Shown here: positions 50,509 through 59,116 of the stretch, one piece after another
How positions within the stretch are numbered: the first letter of the stretch is position 1
Layout: each line of letters starts with the position of its first letter
Assembly (NCBI GenBank): GCA_903875215.1
Contig: CAIQVH010000010.1
Coordinates: 62,001-126,000, forward strand
Length of the DNA: 64,000 nt
Direction of reading: 5' to 3'
From: an uncultured Anaerolineae bacterium
Lineage (GTDB): Bacteria > Chloroflexota > Anaerolineae > Anaerolineales > Villigracilaceae
Notes under the pieces: model-generated
The model's database searches: none
Told to the model about the DNA's origin: nothing
Seen by the model: only the letters and a program-made list of their open reading frames with translations
Made by a program: the position numbers and the translations under genes

Positions 50509-51495
50509 TTAGCGGCGGCGGCGCAAGATGTCCAAGAAAACGGCCAGGATGACGATGCCACCCGTGACCACCATCTGCCATTCCTGTGGCACGGAAAGGA
50601 TACGCAGACCATTGGTAAGAGTGCTGATAATGAAAGCCCCGATAATGGTTCCCAGGATCGAGCCTTCACCACCGCTGAGGGATGTTCCGCCAATCACCAC
50701 GGCCGCAATCGCGTCCAATTCGTAACCAGCGCCCAAAGCCGGTTGGGCCGAGTTCAAACGAGAAGCCATCAAAACTCCACCAATGCCTGCAAAAAAGCCG
50801 CACAAGGTATATACAGCGGTTTTCCAGGCAGCCACATTGACGCCTGAAAGACGCGTGGCTTCTTCGTTGCTGCCCAGGGCAAATGTATAACGCCCGAGGA
50901 CGGTGCGGGTCAGTATAAAGTTAGCAATAATTGCTGCCCCAAACAATATGAAAACGGCATTGGGCACTTCGAAGCCGGGAATGATTTTTCCCAAAATTGA
51001 ACCCATGGCCATTTCACGGAAAGCGGGAGTGTCGTTGAAGTAAATCGGCTTCAACTCTGAAATCACCAGGGAAAGGCCTTTGGTCGCATACAACATACCC
51101 AACGTAGCGATAAAGGGCGGAATCTTCATGCGTGAGATCAAGGTCCCGTTGACGAACCCCGCCAGGCTGCCAGCCAGGACGCCGCCCAGGATCCCGAGCG
51201 GAATGGGCAGATGCCAGTTGGTAATAAACACACCCGTCAACACCGCGGAGAAGGTCAGTACCGTCCCCACCGACAGGTCAATGCCAGCGGTGATGATGAC
51301 GAAGGTCACGCCCAGGGCGAGCACTCCGTTGACGGCTGTCGCCAGCAGGATGCCTACAAAGTTATCAAACGTACGAAAATAGGGTGATGCAACCGAAAAA
51401 CCGATAGACAACACAATCAGGGCACTGAAGGCCATCAGCCGCTGCATGGCGTCAGAACGGAACAAGGTTTGGGCAGTTTTGGTTTCACTTTTCAT
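50509..51495 (-). CDS. Sugar ABC transporter permease (RbsC-like)
   Basis: 328 residues, about nine helices. Features of the BPD_transp_2 family: ITAGIDLSVGTVLTF, the EAA-like loop GSNEEATRLSGVNVAAWK, and AVVIGGTSLSGGEGSILGTIIGA. It forms the membrane channel for the sugar importer. The end of the upstream ATPase gene lies 39 bases before its start. Confidence 0.93.
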   Translation of the reverse strand: MKSETKTAQTLFRSDAMQRLMAFSALIVLSIGFSVASPYFRTFDNFVGILLATAVNGVLALGVTFVIITAGIDLSVGTVLTFSAVLTGVFITNWHLPIPLGILGGVLAGSLAGFVNGTLISRMKIPPFIATLGMLYATKGLSLVISELKPIYFNDTPAFREMAMGSILGKIIPGFEVPNAVFILFGAAIIANFILTRTVLGRYTFALGSNEEATRLSGVNVAAWKTAVYTLCGFFAGIGGVLMASRLNSAQPALGAGYELDAIAAVVIGGTSLSGGEGSILGTIIGAFIISTLTNGLRILSVPQEWQMVVTGGIVILAVFLDILRRRR

Positions 51496-51534
51496 GTTTT
51501 TTTCATTTCCGTGTTTGAAGGATGGATAGCCTGT

Positions 51535-53082
51535 TTATGCACTTGCCTGCACCACACTGCCACGCATGGTGGCAAATTTCATTATGCTTTCCTGGGTTGC
51601 CTCGCTGGCATTCAAAACCCCGGTCACTCGCCCTTCGCACATCACCACCACTCGATGACTCATGCGCAAGACTTCAGGAAGTTCAGAGGAAATCATGATG
51701 ATGGCCTTACCTTGATGGGCCAAATCGTTAAGCAGTTTATAGATTTCACTCTTGGCGCCTACGTCAATGCCGCGCGTAGGCTCATCGAAAATCAAAATAT
51801 CTGTATCCGCTGTCAGCCATTTTCCAACCACCACTTTTTGCTGGTTACCGCCCGAAAGGAATTTTACCTTCTGTTCAAGACTCGGTGTTTTGATATTCAA
51901 AGCCTTAACCATTTCCTGGCCGCGGGCAGCGGTTCTTTTAAAATCCACCCAGCCCAGCCAGCTCAGAAACTTTTTCATGGCAGCCATGGCGACATTTTCT
52001 TTCACATCCATTCCCAGAGCCAATCCATACCGTTTGCGGTCTTCAGAAAGATACCCTACCCCTTGTGAAACCGCATCTCCGGGGCTTTTGATGTGAACCC
52101 TCTGGCCCTTGACGTAAATTTCACCAGAGTCATAGGGATCAGCGCCGAAGATGGCCCGCGCTACTTCAGTCCGCCCGGCACCCATCAGCCCGGCAAAGCC
52201 GAGAATTTCTCCCCTTTTCAAGCTGAAACTGACATCCTTGAGCAATTTTCCGCTGTTCAGGTTGCGGACTTCCAACACAACTTCCTGGCTCGGATTTTCC
52301 GGCAGTTCGGGGGCAGATTCGTAGATGATACGTCCCACCATCAGGCTGATAATTTGATTAATCGGGGCGGCCTGCGTTTGAAGCGTATCGATGTATTTTC
52401 CATCACGCATGACCGTGACACGATCTGAGATTTGCTTGAGCTCCTCCAGGCGGTGTGAAATATGGACAATGCCCACGCCTTTTTCACGCAGCTGCCGGAT
52501 GACGCTGAACAACTCTTCTATCTCTGTGTCCGTCAGGGCAGCTGTGGGTTCATCCATGACCAGGATTTTTGCATTGTAAGATAATGCCTTTGCAATTTCC
52601 ACCATTTGTTGCTTGGCAACCGTCAGGTCCGAGACTTTGGTAGTCGGGTCCAATTGCAGGTTGAGCAACTTGAAAAGATTCTCAGCCTGCTGATTGGTGG
52701 TTTTATCATCCATCAAGAAAGAAATCTTTGAACGGGGTTCGCGCCCGATAAAAATGTTCTGGGCAATCGTCAGATGCGGCATCAGATTCAGTTCCTGGTG
52801 AATAATGCTGATGCCCAGGTCTTGTGCCATGCGGGGAGAATGAATCTCCACTGCGCGGCCTTCCAAATAAACCTGCCCGGCATCCATGTGATAGATCCCA
52901 CCGAGTATCTTCATCAGGGTAGACTTCCCTGCACCATTTTCACCTACCAGGGCATGGACTTCGCCGTAGCGCAGTTCAAAACGGGCATCGCTGAGCGCTT
53001 GAACGCCCGGAAAGGACTTGTACACACCTTCCATGCGGAGCAAAACTTCATGGTTTTCTGATGATGTATTTGGTAGTGTCAT
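51535..53082 (-). CDS. Sugar ABC transporter ATPase with two nucleotide-binding domains
   Basis: 515 residues. First domain: Walker [10 protein letters not shown], degenerate signature [10 protein letters not shown], Walker [12 protein letters not shown]. Second domain: divergent Walker [10 protein letters not shown], signature LSGGNQQKV, and Walker [12 protein letters not shown]. This is the RbsA/MglA layout, in which the second P-loop is altered. It powers import of the sugar bound by the downstream lipoprotein. Confidence 0.95.
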   Translation of the reverse strand: MTLPNTSSENHEVLLRMEGVYKSFPGVQALSDARFELRYGEVHALVGENGAGKSTLMKILGGIYHMDAGQVYLEGRAVEIHSPRMAQDLGISIIHQELNLMPHLTIAQNIFIGREPRSKISFLMDDKTTNQQAENLFKLLNLQLDPTTKVSDLTVAKQQMVEIAKALSYNAKILVMDEPTAALTDTEIEELFSVIRQLREKGVGIVHISHRLEELKQISDRVTVMRDGKYIDTLQTQAAPINQIISLMVGRIIYESAPELPENPSQEVVLEVRNLNSGKLLKDVSFSLKRGEILGFAGLMGAGRTEVARAIFGADPYDSGEIYVKGQRVHIKSPGDAVSQGVGYLSEDRKRYGLALGMDVKENVAMAAMKKFLSWLGWVDFKRTAARGQEMVKALNIKTPSLEQKVKFLSGGNQQKVVVGKWLTADTDILIFDEPTRGIDVGAKSEIYKLLNDLAHQGKAIIMISSELPEVLRMSHRVVVMCEGRVTGVLNASEATQESIMKFATMRGSVVQASA

Positions 53083-53118
53083 AGCTATCCTGAAATAGTT
53101 TTGCCTGAATAAATGGCG

Positions 53119-53892
53119 TTAATCAACGCTGCAGAGGGTGAAAGCAATTCCAGCCTGTTGAAAGCGCACAACCCATTCATCATTCAGATCCGAATCTGTG
53201 TAGATGTGCGTAATTTGAGCCAGGCTGGCAAAGGATGTCAGATCCTCCTTGCCGATTTTGGAGGAATCCACCAGGGCAATAACTTCGTGGGCTGAAGCCA
53301 GCGCTTTACTTTTCAATTCCGCTTCAGCCAGGTGAACATCCGTCAGCCCGCGCGTCAGGCTGAAACCGCTGCAAGAGACAAATGCTTTTTGAACACGCAG
53401 CTCGCGAATAATCTGCTCGCTCAGCGACCCGGTAACCGAGGAACCATCCATGGTAACGATGCCGCCAATGAGTACCACGGTGTTGCTCGAGTTTTTTGCC
53501 AACAGGCGGGCTACATCAATCCCATTTGTCACAGCCCGTAGGCGATGACGATTTTTCAACTGCTGAGCCAGGAAATATACCGATGTGCTGGCATCCAAAA
53601 AAATGGAAGCTCCATCAGCAACAAGCTCCGCCGCCTTTCGGGCAATCGCCAACTTGGAAACTGATTGTGCCTGATAACGAGTCCCAATGTCGGGATCATA
53701 TTGGGTTGATGATCTACCCAAAACCGCCCCGCCATGGACGCGTGTCAACACTCCTTCTTCCTTGAGCGCATCCAGGTCATTGCGGACTGTACCTTTGGAC
53801 ACTCCCAGGGCATTAGCCAACTCGGACACGCGTGTTCCGGGCTGTTTTTGGAGTAGCTGAATGAGAGTTTGCCTGCGTTCGTATGTGGTCAC
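53119..53892 (-). CDS. DeoR-family repressor of the fucose operon
   Basis: 257 residues from a GTG start. The N-terminal DeoR helix-turn-helix reads RQTLIQLLQKQPGTRVSELANALGVSKGTVRNDL by key parts (VSELANALGVSKGTVRND), and the C-terminal sugar-phosphate-binding domain includes DASTSVYFLAQ, VLIGGIV and VDSSKIGKED. It probably senses a phosphorylated sugar. It is the first gene of the transport and isomerase operon and so likely controls itself. Confidence 0.92.
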   Translation of the reverse strand: MTTYERRQTLIQLLQKQPGTRVSELANALGVSKGTVRNDLDALKEEGVLTRVHGGAVLGRSSTQYDPDIGTRYQAQSVSKLAIARKAAELVADGASIFLDASTSVYFLAQQLKNRHRLRAVTNGIDVARLLAKNSSNTVVLIGGIVTMDGSSVTGSLSEQIIRELRVQKAFVSCSGFSLTRGLTDVHLAEAELKSKALASAHEVIALVDSSKIGKEDLTSFASLAQITHIYTDSDLNDEWVVRFQQAGIAFTLCSVD

Positions 53893-53946
53893 AATAACCG
53901 ATTGTTTCTACTTTTTTGTATTATTTTGTCAATTAGATACTAAAAC

Positions 53947-53975
53947 ATCATACGACTTTTGTTTTTGCCTGTCAA
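53947..53975 (-). promoter_or_regulatory. Promoter of the fucose operon
   Basis: Minus strand: -35 TTGACA (53970-53975), 17-base spacer, -10 TATGAT (53947-53952). A second TTGACA lies about 40 bases downstream, nearer the start, so there may be two promoters or an operator repeat. Confidence 0.75.
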
Positions 53976-54031
53976 TTAGTGTTTTTTTATGGATAAATGG
54001 AATGAAAAATATACTCAATATCATCTTTCCA

Positions 54032-55108
54032 TCACCGGCCAGGAGCGGCACAGGAAGCTCGTTTGATAAGATCGACTCGCTGCGGAATTGGATCAACAAC
54101 CGTTTCGCCATTGATCATCTTCATCAGGAGTTGGGCAGCTGTCTGTCCCAGGCGGTAGGAGGGTTGCGACAAAACCGTCAGGGGCGGAGAAAACAACGGC
54201 GCCCAATCATGGTCATCAAAACTGATTAGTGAAATGTCTTCGGGGCAAGCCAAACCGCATTCGCGAATGGCGTACAGCGCGCCCAGGGTGAGCTGGTTAC
54301 TGGTCACAAAGAGCGCGGAGGGCCTGCGGGGTGAACGCAGCAGCACCTGTAAAACTTCGTAAGCGGAACGCATCCCGGGACGGTGCGAGGTGGGACGCAC
54401 GATCGGCACCGAGTGCTGCGCATCCGACTGGATGCCGTAAAAGTGCGGGTCAGCGCGGATCACCAGTTCCCTATCCACCGGTAGACCGGCTTCCTGCAGG
54501 GCGCGTTCCCAACCCTGCAAACGGTCATGCTGGGTAGTGATGGCATCATAATGAATCAGGCAGGCAATGCGTTCGTGACCGAGACTGATCAGGTAGCGAA
54601 TCGCCTGGTAGGCACCATCTTCATTGTTGACGCCGACCATTGGCGCCATTAAGTCGGGGCTGCGCCGGTCGAGTTGGACGATTGGGATGCCACTCTCAGC
54701 CATGGCCAGCAAATTCTCATTGCGAGTGCCGGTCGGGGCAATGATCAGGCCGTCGATCTGCTGGGAGGCCAGCAGGCGCAGACAATCATCCTCGCGCTGG
54801 GGAATTTCATCGGTGTTATTTAAGATGACGTTGTAGTGAGATGTCAAAAAGACATCTTCGATACCACGAACGGCGGCTGTAAAAAATGGATTGGAAATAT
54901 CGGAAATGACCAACCCTATTTTTCGCGTGATGTTGGTGACCAGACTGCGCGCCAGCGCATTGGGCCGGTAACTCAGGGCTTTGATGGCCTCCAGCACCTT
55001 CTGTTCTGTCTCAGGGCTCACAAAGCGCGTCTTATTGACAACGTGTGAGACCGTTGCAATTGAGACACCGGCGAGCCGGGCGACATCCATGCTGGTGGGT
55101 TTGGGCAC
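54032..55108 (-). CDS. LacI-family regulator 1
   Basis: 358 residues from a GTG start at 55108 with AGAGG six bases upstream. The HTH reads SMDVARLAGVSIATVSHVVN, with the hinge helix SYRPNALARSL. The effector domain follows the LacI/PurR plan (VISDISNPFFTAAVRGIE, ISLISFDDHDWAPLF). Its promoter carries two GTAAGCGCTT operators, so it probably represses itself. It lies between the sugar importer and the GDP-sugar operon and may control either. Confidence 0.93.
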   Translation of the reverse strand: MPKPTSMDVARLAGVSIATVSHVVNKTRFVSPETEQKVLEAIKALSYRPNALARSLVTNITRKIGLVISDISNPFFTAAVRGIEDVFLTSHYNVILNNTDEIPQREDDCLRLLASQQIDGLIIAPTGTRNENLLAMAESGIPIVQLDRRSPDLMAPMVGVNNEDGAYQAIRYLISLGHERIACLIHYDAITTQHDRLQGWERALQEAGLPVDRELVIRADPHFYGIQSDAQHSVPIVRPTSHRPGMRSAYEVLQVLLRSPRRPSALFVTSNQLTLGALYAIRECGLACPEDISLISFDDHDWAPLFSPPLTVLSQPSYRLGQTAAQLLMKMINGETVVDPIPQRVDLIKRASCAAPGR

Positions 55109-55180
55109 ACAAGCCTCTTTTTCAAAAAAGGATGCTTCCGAACTTATAAAATTTGGCTAACAATAAAGATTTTGGGGGAC

Positions 55181-55204
55181 GTAAGCGCTTGCGTAAGCGC
55201 TTAC
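55181..55204. promoter_or_regulatory. Two abutting LacI-type operators
   Basis: GTAAGCGCTTGC (55181-55192) and the perfect palindrome GTAAGCGCTTAC (55193-55204) lie directly one after the other, just downstream of the -10 box of the lacI-like gene. The core AAGCGCTT is the classic LacI/CcpA-type half-site pair. Confidence 0.88.
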
Positions 55205-55207
55205 GCA

Positions 55208-55236
55208 ATATTAACATAACGCTGACAGACTGTCAA
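55208..55236 (-). promoter_or_regulatory. Promoter of LacI-family regulator 1
   Basis: Minus strand: -35 TTGACA (55231-55236), 17-base spacer, -10 TAATAT (55208-55213). The operators begin four bases downstream of the -10. Confidence 0.8.
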
Positions 55237-55276
55237 TAAGCAAATTTCGAATAGTAACCCAACCAAACAATCTCCC

Positions 55277-56329
55277 CTACCCGGCGCGAATTTTCTCAAA
55301 TTCGGTGCGTACCAGTTCCGCAGAAAAGCGCAAATAGTCATCTTTGCTGAAGGTCAGCATGTTGCCGGTCAGCTCGAACCAGGCGAAGCCGCTCGTCCAG
55401 CTCGAATGGCGATAGGTGCCCTGTCGCCGCCGCTCAAAGCCATAGATCCGCCCCGGAGTAAATAATAAGTTATACGAAGTTTTGTCGCGGCTGTGGATTT
55501 CTTTCATCCAGACCCAGGCCGTTTGCCAGCTTTCGAACACTTTACAGGGCAGCGGATACTCATCCGCCCCCCCATTGTGTCGCCAGTTCTGCCAGCTGAC
55601 CGGCATCCCGCGTGGTTCGATAAAGGTCTGGAAATGCAGATGGTTGACAGAGGCGAAGGTGCCCAAGGAGTTGTACCCCAGCCCAAAGCCGGGCAAATGA
55701 TCCGCCAGAGAAGCGATCGCATCCCAGGCCCAGGCCAGCAGTTCGTCATCAAGAAATTGGCGCAGCTTGCGCTCCGGCTCAAGCAAAAGCAGGGAATGCA
55801 GCCGCGCAAACGGATATTTGTTGTACAACAAACAGGCCGACTTGCCCGCCAACTTTCCGCACCAGAAGCTTTCCCGCTCCAGGATGCGCGTATCGTAATA
55901 AAACGTCCGTTCGTTGAATGGACTTGAGATGGATGGAACGGGATGCACGGCTGAACGTTGGGGCCGGAAAGAACGCAGTTGATTAAACTGCACATTCCAG
56001 GGACCAACCTGGCGGTGCTCGGTAACTTGCAGCTGATCCAGACCAATCAGCGCGATTTTCAGGAAAACCAGCAAGTCCTCGGCGTATCGGTCATTGAACA
56101 GGCGTCCATGCGAAAGAAAATCCGCACAGACGGCGCGCAGGCGCAGGTAAGAGGCATTCAAAGCGGGTTCCAGCGCGCTCAAAACCTGGCTGTTGAAATA
56201 GGCATTGGCACAAACCAGCACAAACGCGCCCAGACCAAAATCGGGCGCGTTTTCTTCCTCGCGCAACAATAAAGCCAGTTTACGCTGGTAAGCCTCCCAA
56301 AAGGCTGGTTCGGAAGTAAAAATTGTCAT
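55277..56329 (-). CDS. VTC2/GDPGP1-like GDP-hexose phosphorylase (HIT superfamily)
   Basis: 350 residues. The key block at residues 216-234 reads GLGYNSLGTF then ASVNHLHFQ. Plant GDP-L-galactose phosphorylase VTC2 has the almost identical LGYNSLGAF and ATINHLHFQ, with catalytic His in HLHFQ (here His232). A C-terminal FELTGNMLTFSKDDY also matches the VTC2 end (EISGHM, DY). Plants use the enzyme to turn GDP-L-galactose and phosphate into L-galactose 1-phosphate and GDP; animal relatives act on GDP-glucose. It ends an operon headed by a GDP-mannose 3,5-epimerase. I know of no well-studied bacterial case, so the substrate is inferred. Confidence 0.82.
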   Translation of the reverse strand: MTIFTSEPAFWEAYQRKLALLLREEENAPDFGLGAFVLVCANAYFNSQVLSALEPALNASYLRLRAVCADFLSHGRLFNDRYAEDLLVFLKIALIGLDQLQVTEHRQVGPWNVQFNQLRSFRPQRSAVHPVPSISSPFNERTFYYDTRILERESFWCGKLAGKSACLLYNKYPFARLHSLLLLEPERKLRQFLDDELLAWAWDAIASLADHLPGFGLGYNSLGTFASVNHLHFQTFIEPRGMPVSWQNWRHNGGADEYPLPCKVFESWQTAWVWMKEIHSRDKTSYNLLFTPGRIYGFERRRQGTYRHSSWTSGFAWFELTGNMLTFSKDDYLRFSAELVRTEFEKIRAG

Positions 56330-56359
56330 ATTCTGTCCGGAAACAATAAACGATAAGCC

Positions 56360-57184
56360 CTAAAAGCCACGCAGATCGGTAGACTGGCGACGCGGCAGGC
56401 CAGGCGCGGGAGTGCGCTGCAGCACAATATATTCCAGATGATTCTCGGCGCTGAAGGCGCGTTTTTCGGGCTTGTCGCCTTCGGCGTTGACGGCATAAGC
56501 ATCGATGCCCACGCGCTCGATCTCCGGCTCGGCATCCATCCAACCGTGCCCGCTGGTGATGAGCGCCTCCTTCACATAACGGATGGCTTGCACCATGTAA
56601 CGGCGTTCGGCTTCCGGAAAGAGCGGATGGCCCTCGCCTTTGAGCAGGCGCAGGTTGGCGTCATGCCCCACCCCAACATACAAATCACCCAGTCCGGCCA
56701 CTTCTTCGAAAAAGCGGACATGCCCGGAGTGCAGCCAATCGAAACAACCGGTGACGATGACCTTCTTGCGGCTGCTGGCGGGATAATGCTGCGCCGGACT
56801 CCAGGCCGGGAACACGCTCAGGCTGGCTTCGGGGATGACGACATATTCGAGGCCATGGGACTGACAAAACGCCCGTTTCGCAGGGTTATCCGCCGCTTGA
56901 TCGACCACCCACACTTCCGGCTGGATGCCGCTTAGGCAGGGCAGAGCATCAGCCTCGACAGCCTCATCCGGGCAGATTTCCACCGTGCTGACGTAACGAA
57001 TGGCGTTCAACAGATACAGGCGCTCGTCCAGCGGGAATTTGGGGGCGTGACCTTCCAGCCGTTCAGCGGTCACATCGGACCACAGGCGCACACACAGCGC
57101 GCCCAGTTTGGCGGCCTCTTCCAGAAAACGGATGTGGCGCGAGCGCAGGTTGTCAAAGCTACCGGTGACGAAGACGTTTTTCAT
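56360..57184 (-). CDS. Tandem HxGH nucleotidyltransferase with degenerate first domain
   Basis: 274 residues in two cytidylyltransferase-like domains. Domain 2 (from residue 141) has the intact GCFDWLHSGH (His152, His155), LLKGEGHPLFPEAERRYM, and ends RRQSTDLRG, as in the HldE/GmhB-linked ADP-heptose synthases and glycerol-3-phosphate cytidylyltransferases. Domain 1 (residues 1-130) has GSFDNLRSRH, where the first His is Arg14 and the Gly is Arg16, so it is probably inactive. It likely activates a sugar 1-phosphate with a nucleotide. The stop of the GHMP kinase gene overlaps its start in an ATGA. Confidence 0.8.
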   Translation of the reverse strand: MKNVFVTGSFDNLRSRHIRFLEEAAKLGALCVRLWSDVTAERLEGHAPKFPLDERLYLLNAIRYVSTVEICPDEAVEADALPCLSGIQPEVWVVDQAADNPAKRAFCQSHGLEYVVIPEASLSVFPAWSPAQHYPASSRKKVIVTGCFDWLHSGHVRFFEEVAGLGDLYVGVGHDANLRLLKGEGHPLFPEAERRYMVQAIRYVKEALITSGHGWMDAEPEIERVGIDAYAVNAEGDKPEKRAFSAENHLEYIVLQRTPAPGLPRRQSTDLRGF

Positions 57185-57963
57185 AAGCGCACGCGCACCT
57201 TCAAAGCGCCCGGCACGGGCTGATCAGAAATTACATACAAATAGCCTCCGCCGCAGCCGGAATACATTGCCCCGGCGTAGCGCGACTGGTAGTAACGCAT
57301 CAGGCCGACCAGATCCACGCTCAGCGCCGGGTGGCGCACGGTGTGTGGCAGGAGCGTTTCCCAGCAGAGCATGCATTCGTTGAAGGAAGCGCCCAACGCT
57401 CTGGCATCCCTGTCGAGGATGGCAGTGTAACAATCACGGCCGCTCTGCCCCAGCCGCCGCACCCATTGCGGGTCCAGGTTCTTGACTCCCAGCGGGGAAT
57501 AACCCGCCGGGCGCTGATTAACCGGCAGAACGTGCAGCACGTTTTCCAGCCAGGCGGCCACCACCGGATCCGTGTTGGACTCAACGTGAGCGGGAAAATA
57601 GCCGTCGTCCACACTGGCGTCATAGTCCAGGCGATTGACGCCCGGATAAATCAGCCCGGCCATATCCTGTGAACCGGACGGGGCGGTTTTGCCCTTATTT
57701 TCAGCCTGGTACAACTCGCGGACCAGGCTGGCCGGCTCACGGGGGGGAAATGAATCCCCCCACAGGCGCAAGGCAACCTTGCGGGTGCTGGTTCCCATCC
57801 CGCAGCGATCCATCCAATAAAAATCCGGTTCCAACCCCACCACCACCATGGAACCGGGCGGCGTGGGGTTGAGACGCGAGACGAAGGGCTGGTCGATCCA
57901 GCCGCCAGCCAGCGCGGCGCGGTACGGAATGCCGCCGATGACGCGGCGCAGGTCGTTTTCCAT
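57181..57963 (-). CDS. GHMP-family sugar kinase (HddA/fucokinase-like)
   Basis: 260 residues from the ATG at 57963, one base after the epimerase stop. Motif 1 resembles the HddA/fucokinase form (ALAGGWIDQP), motif 2 is CGMGTSTRKVA, the SGSQDMAGLIYPGVNRLDYD segment matches the QDQ-x-A-x-x-GG-x-N-x-x-x-F block of heptose kinases, and motif 3 is GCGGGYLYVIS. It is shorter than FKP-type fucokinases. Expected role: phosphorylating a sugar at C1 to feed the nucleotidyltransferase. Substrate unknown; L-fucose or L-galactose would fit the context. Confidence 0.78.
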   Translation of the reverse strand: MENDLRRVIGGIPYRAALAGGWIDQPFVSRLNPTPPGSMVVVGLEPDFYWMDRCGMGTSTRKVALRLWGDSFPPREPASLVRELYQAENKGKTAPSGSQDMAGLIYPGVNRLDYDASVDDGYFPAHVESNTDPVVAAWLENVLHVLPVNQRPAGYSPLGVKNLDPQWVRRLGQSGRDCYTAILDRDARALGASFNECMLCWETLLPHTVRHPALSVDLVGLMRYYQSRYAGAMYSGCGGGYLYVISDQPVPGALKVRVRL

Positions 57964-57964
57964 C

Positions 57965-59032
57965 TTAGCCGGGCAGGGCGACGGGAGCTTCGGTGACAAC
58001 GCGCTTGCCAGCCTTGCGGTCATCATACTGGCTCTTGATCCAGTTGTAAGTCTTCTCCATGCCAGCGCGCAGGGTGGTGGACGGTTCCCAATCGAGCACT
58101 TCCTTGATGAAAGTGTTGTCGCTGTTGCGCCCGGCCACGCCCTTGGGGGCATCCAGTTTGTAGTGGCGCTCGAGTTTGACGCCCGCGATGTCCTCGACCA
58201 TGCTGACAAGCTGGTTGATGGAGACCAGTTCGGCGGAGCCGAGGTTGATCGGTGTGGCAATCAGGTCTTCGCAGTGCGTGATCTGGTCAATGCCGAAGGT
58301 GCAGTCGTCGATATACATGAAACTGCGCGTCTGCGAGCCATCGCCCCAGATTTCGATGGCGCCGGAGCCGCTGTCGATGGCCTCGATCACCTTGCGGCTG
58401 ATGGCCGCCGGAGCCTTCTCGCGCCCGCCGTACCAGGTGCCGTTCGGCCCGTAGACGTTGTGGAAGCGCGCGATGGCGGTTTTCATGCCGCGTTCGGCAT
58501 AATATTCCTCGCAGAACATTTCGCTGACCAGCTTTTCCCAACCGTAGCCGCGTTCGGCCATGGCGGGGTAAGCGTCGCTCTCTTTCAGCGCCACCACGTT
58601 CGGATCCGTTTGCAGCGTGGTGTTATACGCGCAGGCCGAAGATGAGAAAAAGTAACGCTGCGTCCCGGCGCGATAGGCGGCTTCCAGCAGGTGCGTATTG
58701 ATCAAAATCGAGCGCAGGCACTCAACGCGAAAGCGCTCGATGAAGCCCATCCCGCCCATATCCGCGGCCAGGTTGTAGACCTCCACCGCCCCTTCCACGG
58801 CGCGGATGGCGTTTTCGTTCTCGCTCAAATCCATGCACAGCACTTCCGTGCCGGGCACGCGCTGGTACCACTGCGGCAGCGGTTTCTTATCCACGGCGCG
58901 GATATTGGTAAAGCCCTGCTCGTGAAAGCGGCGCACCAGCGACCCGCCGATAAATCCGCCCGCGCCCGCGACCAAAATCAGGTCGTTTTTTTTCAAATCC
59001 GGGCTGGTGGAAGCAATAACATTTGTTTTCAT
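57965..59032 (-). CDS. GDP-mannose 3,5-epimerase-like enzyme
   Basis: 355 residues, extended SDR. NAD-binding GAGGFIGG at 23-30. It matches plant GDP-mannose 3,5-epimerase through the active site: AADMGGMGFI (89-98), SSACAY with Cys134, YGWEK with Tyr163 and Lys167 (same spacing as Cys145, Tyr174 and Lys178 of the plant enzyme), FHNVYGPNGTWYGGREKAP with the second catalytic Lys, WGDGSQTRSFMYIDD, and GRNSDNT near the end. It converts GDP-D-mannose to GDP-L-galactose (and GDP-L-gulose). AGGAG precedes the ATG. First enzyme gene of the operon. Confidence 0.92.
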   Translation of the reverse strand: MKTNVIASTSPDLKKNDLILVAGAGGFIGGSLVRRFHEQGFTNIRAVDKKPLPQWYQRVPGTEVLCMDLSENENAIRAVEGAVEVYNLAADMGGMGFIERFRVECLRSILINTHLLEAAYRAGTQRYFFSSSACAYNTTLQTDPNVVALKESDAYPAMAERGYGWEKLVSEMFCEEYYAERGMKTAIARFHNVYGPNGTWYGGREKAPAAISRKVIEAIDSGSGAIEIWGDGSQTRSFMYIDDCTFGIDQITHCEDLIATPINLGSAELVSINQLVSMVEDIAGVKLERHYKLDAPKGVAGRNSDNTFIKEVLDWEPSTTLRAGMEKTYNWIKSQYDDRKAGKRVVTEAPVALPG

Positions 59033-59116
59033 GATTTTCTCCTATTGAGTGATTGTGATACCGGTGCCAAAATGAAGTTAACGATGGACCATGGATGATG
59101 GTCTGTCGTCTATGGT

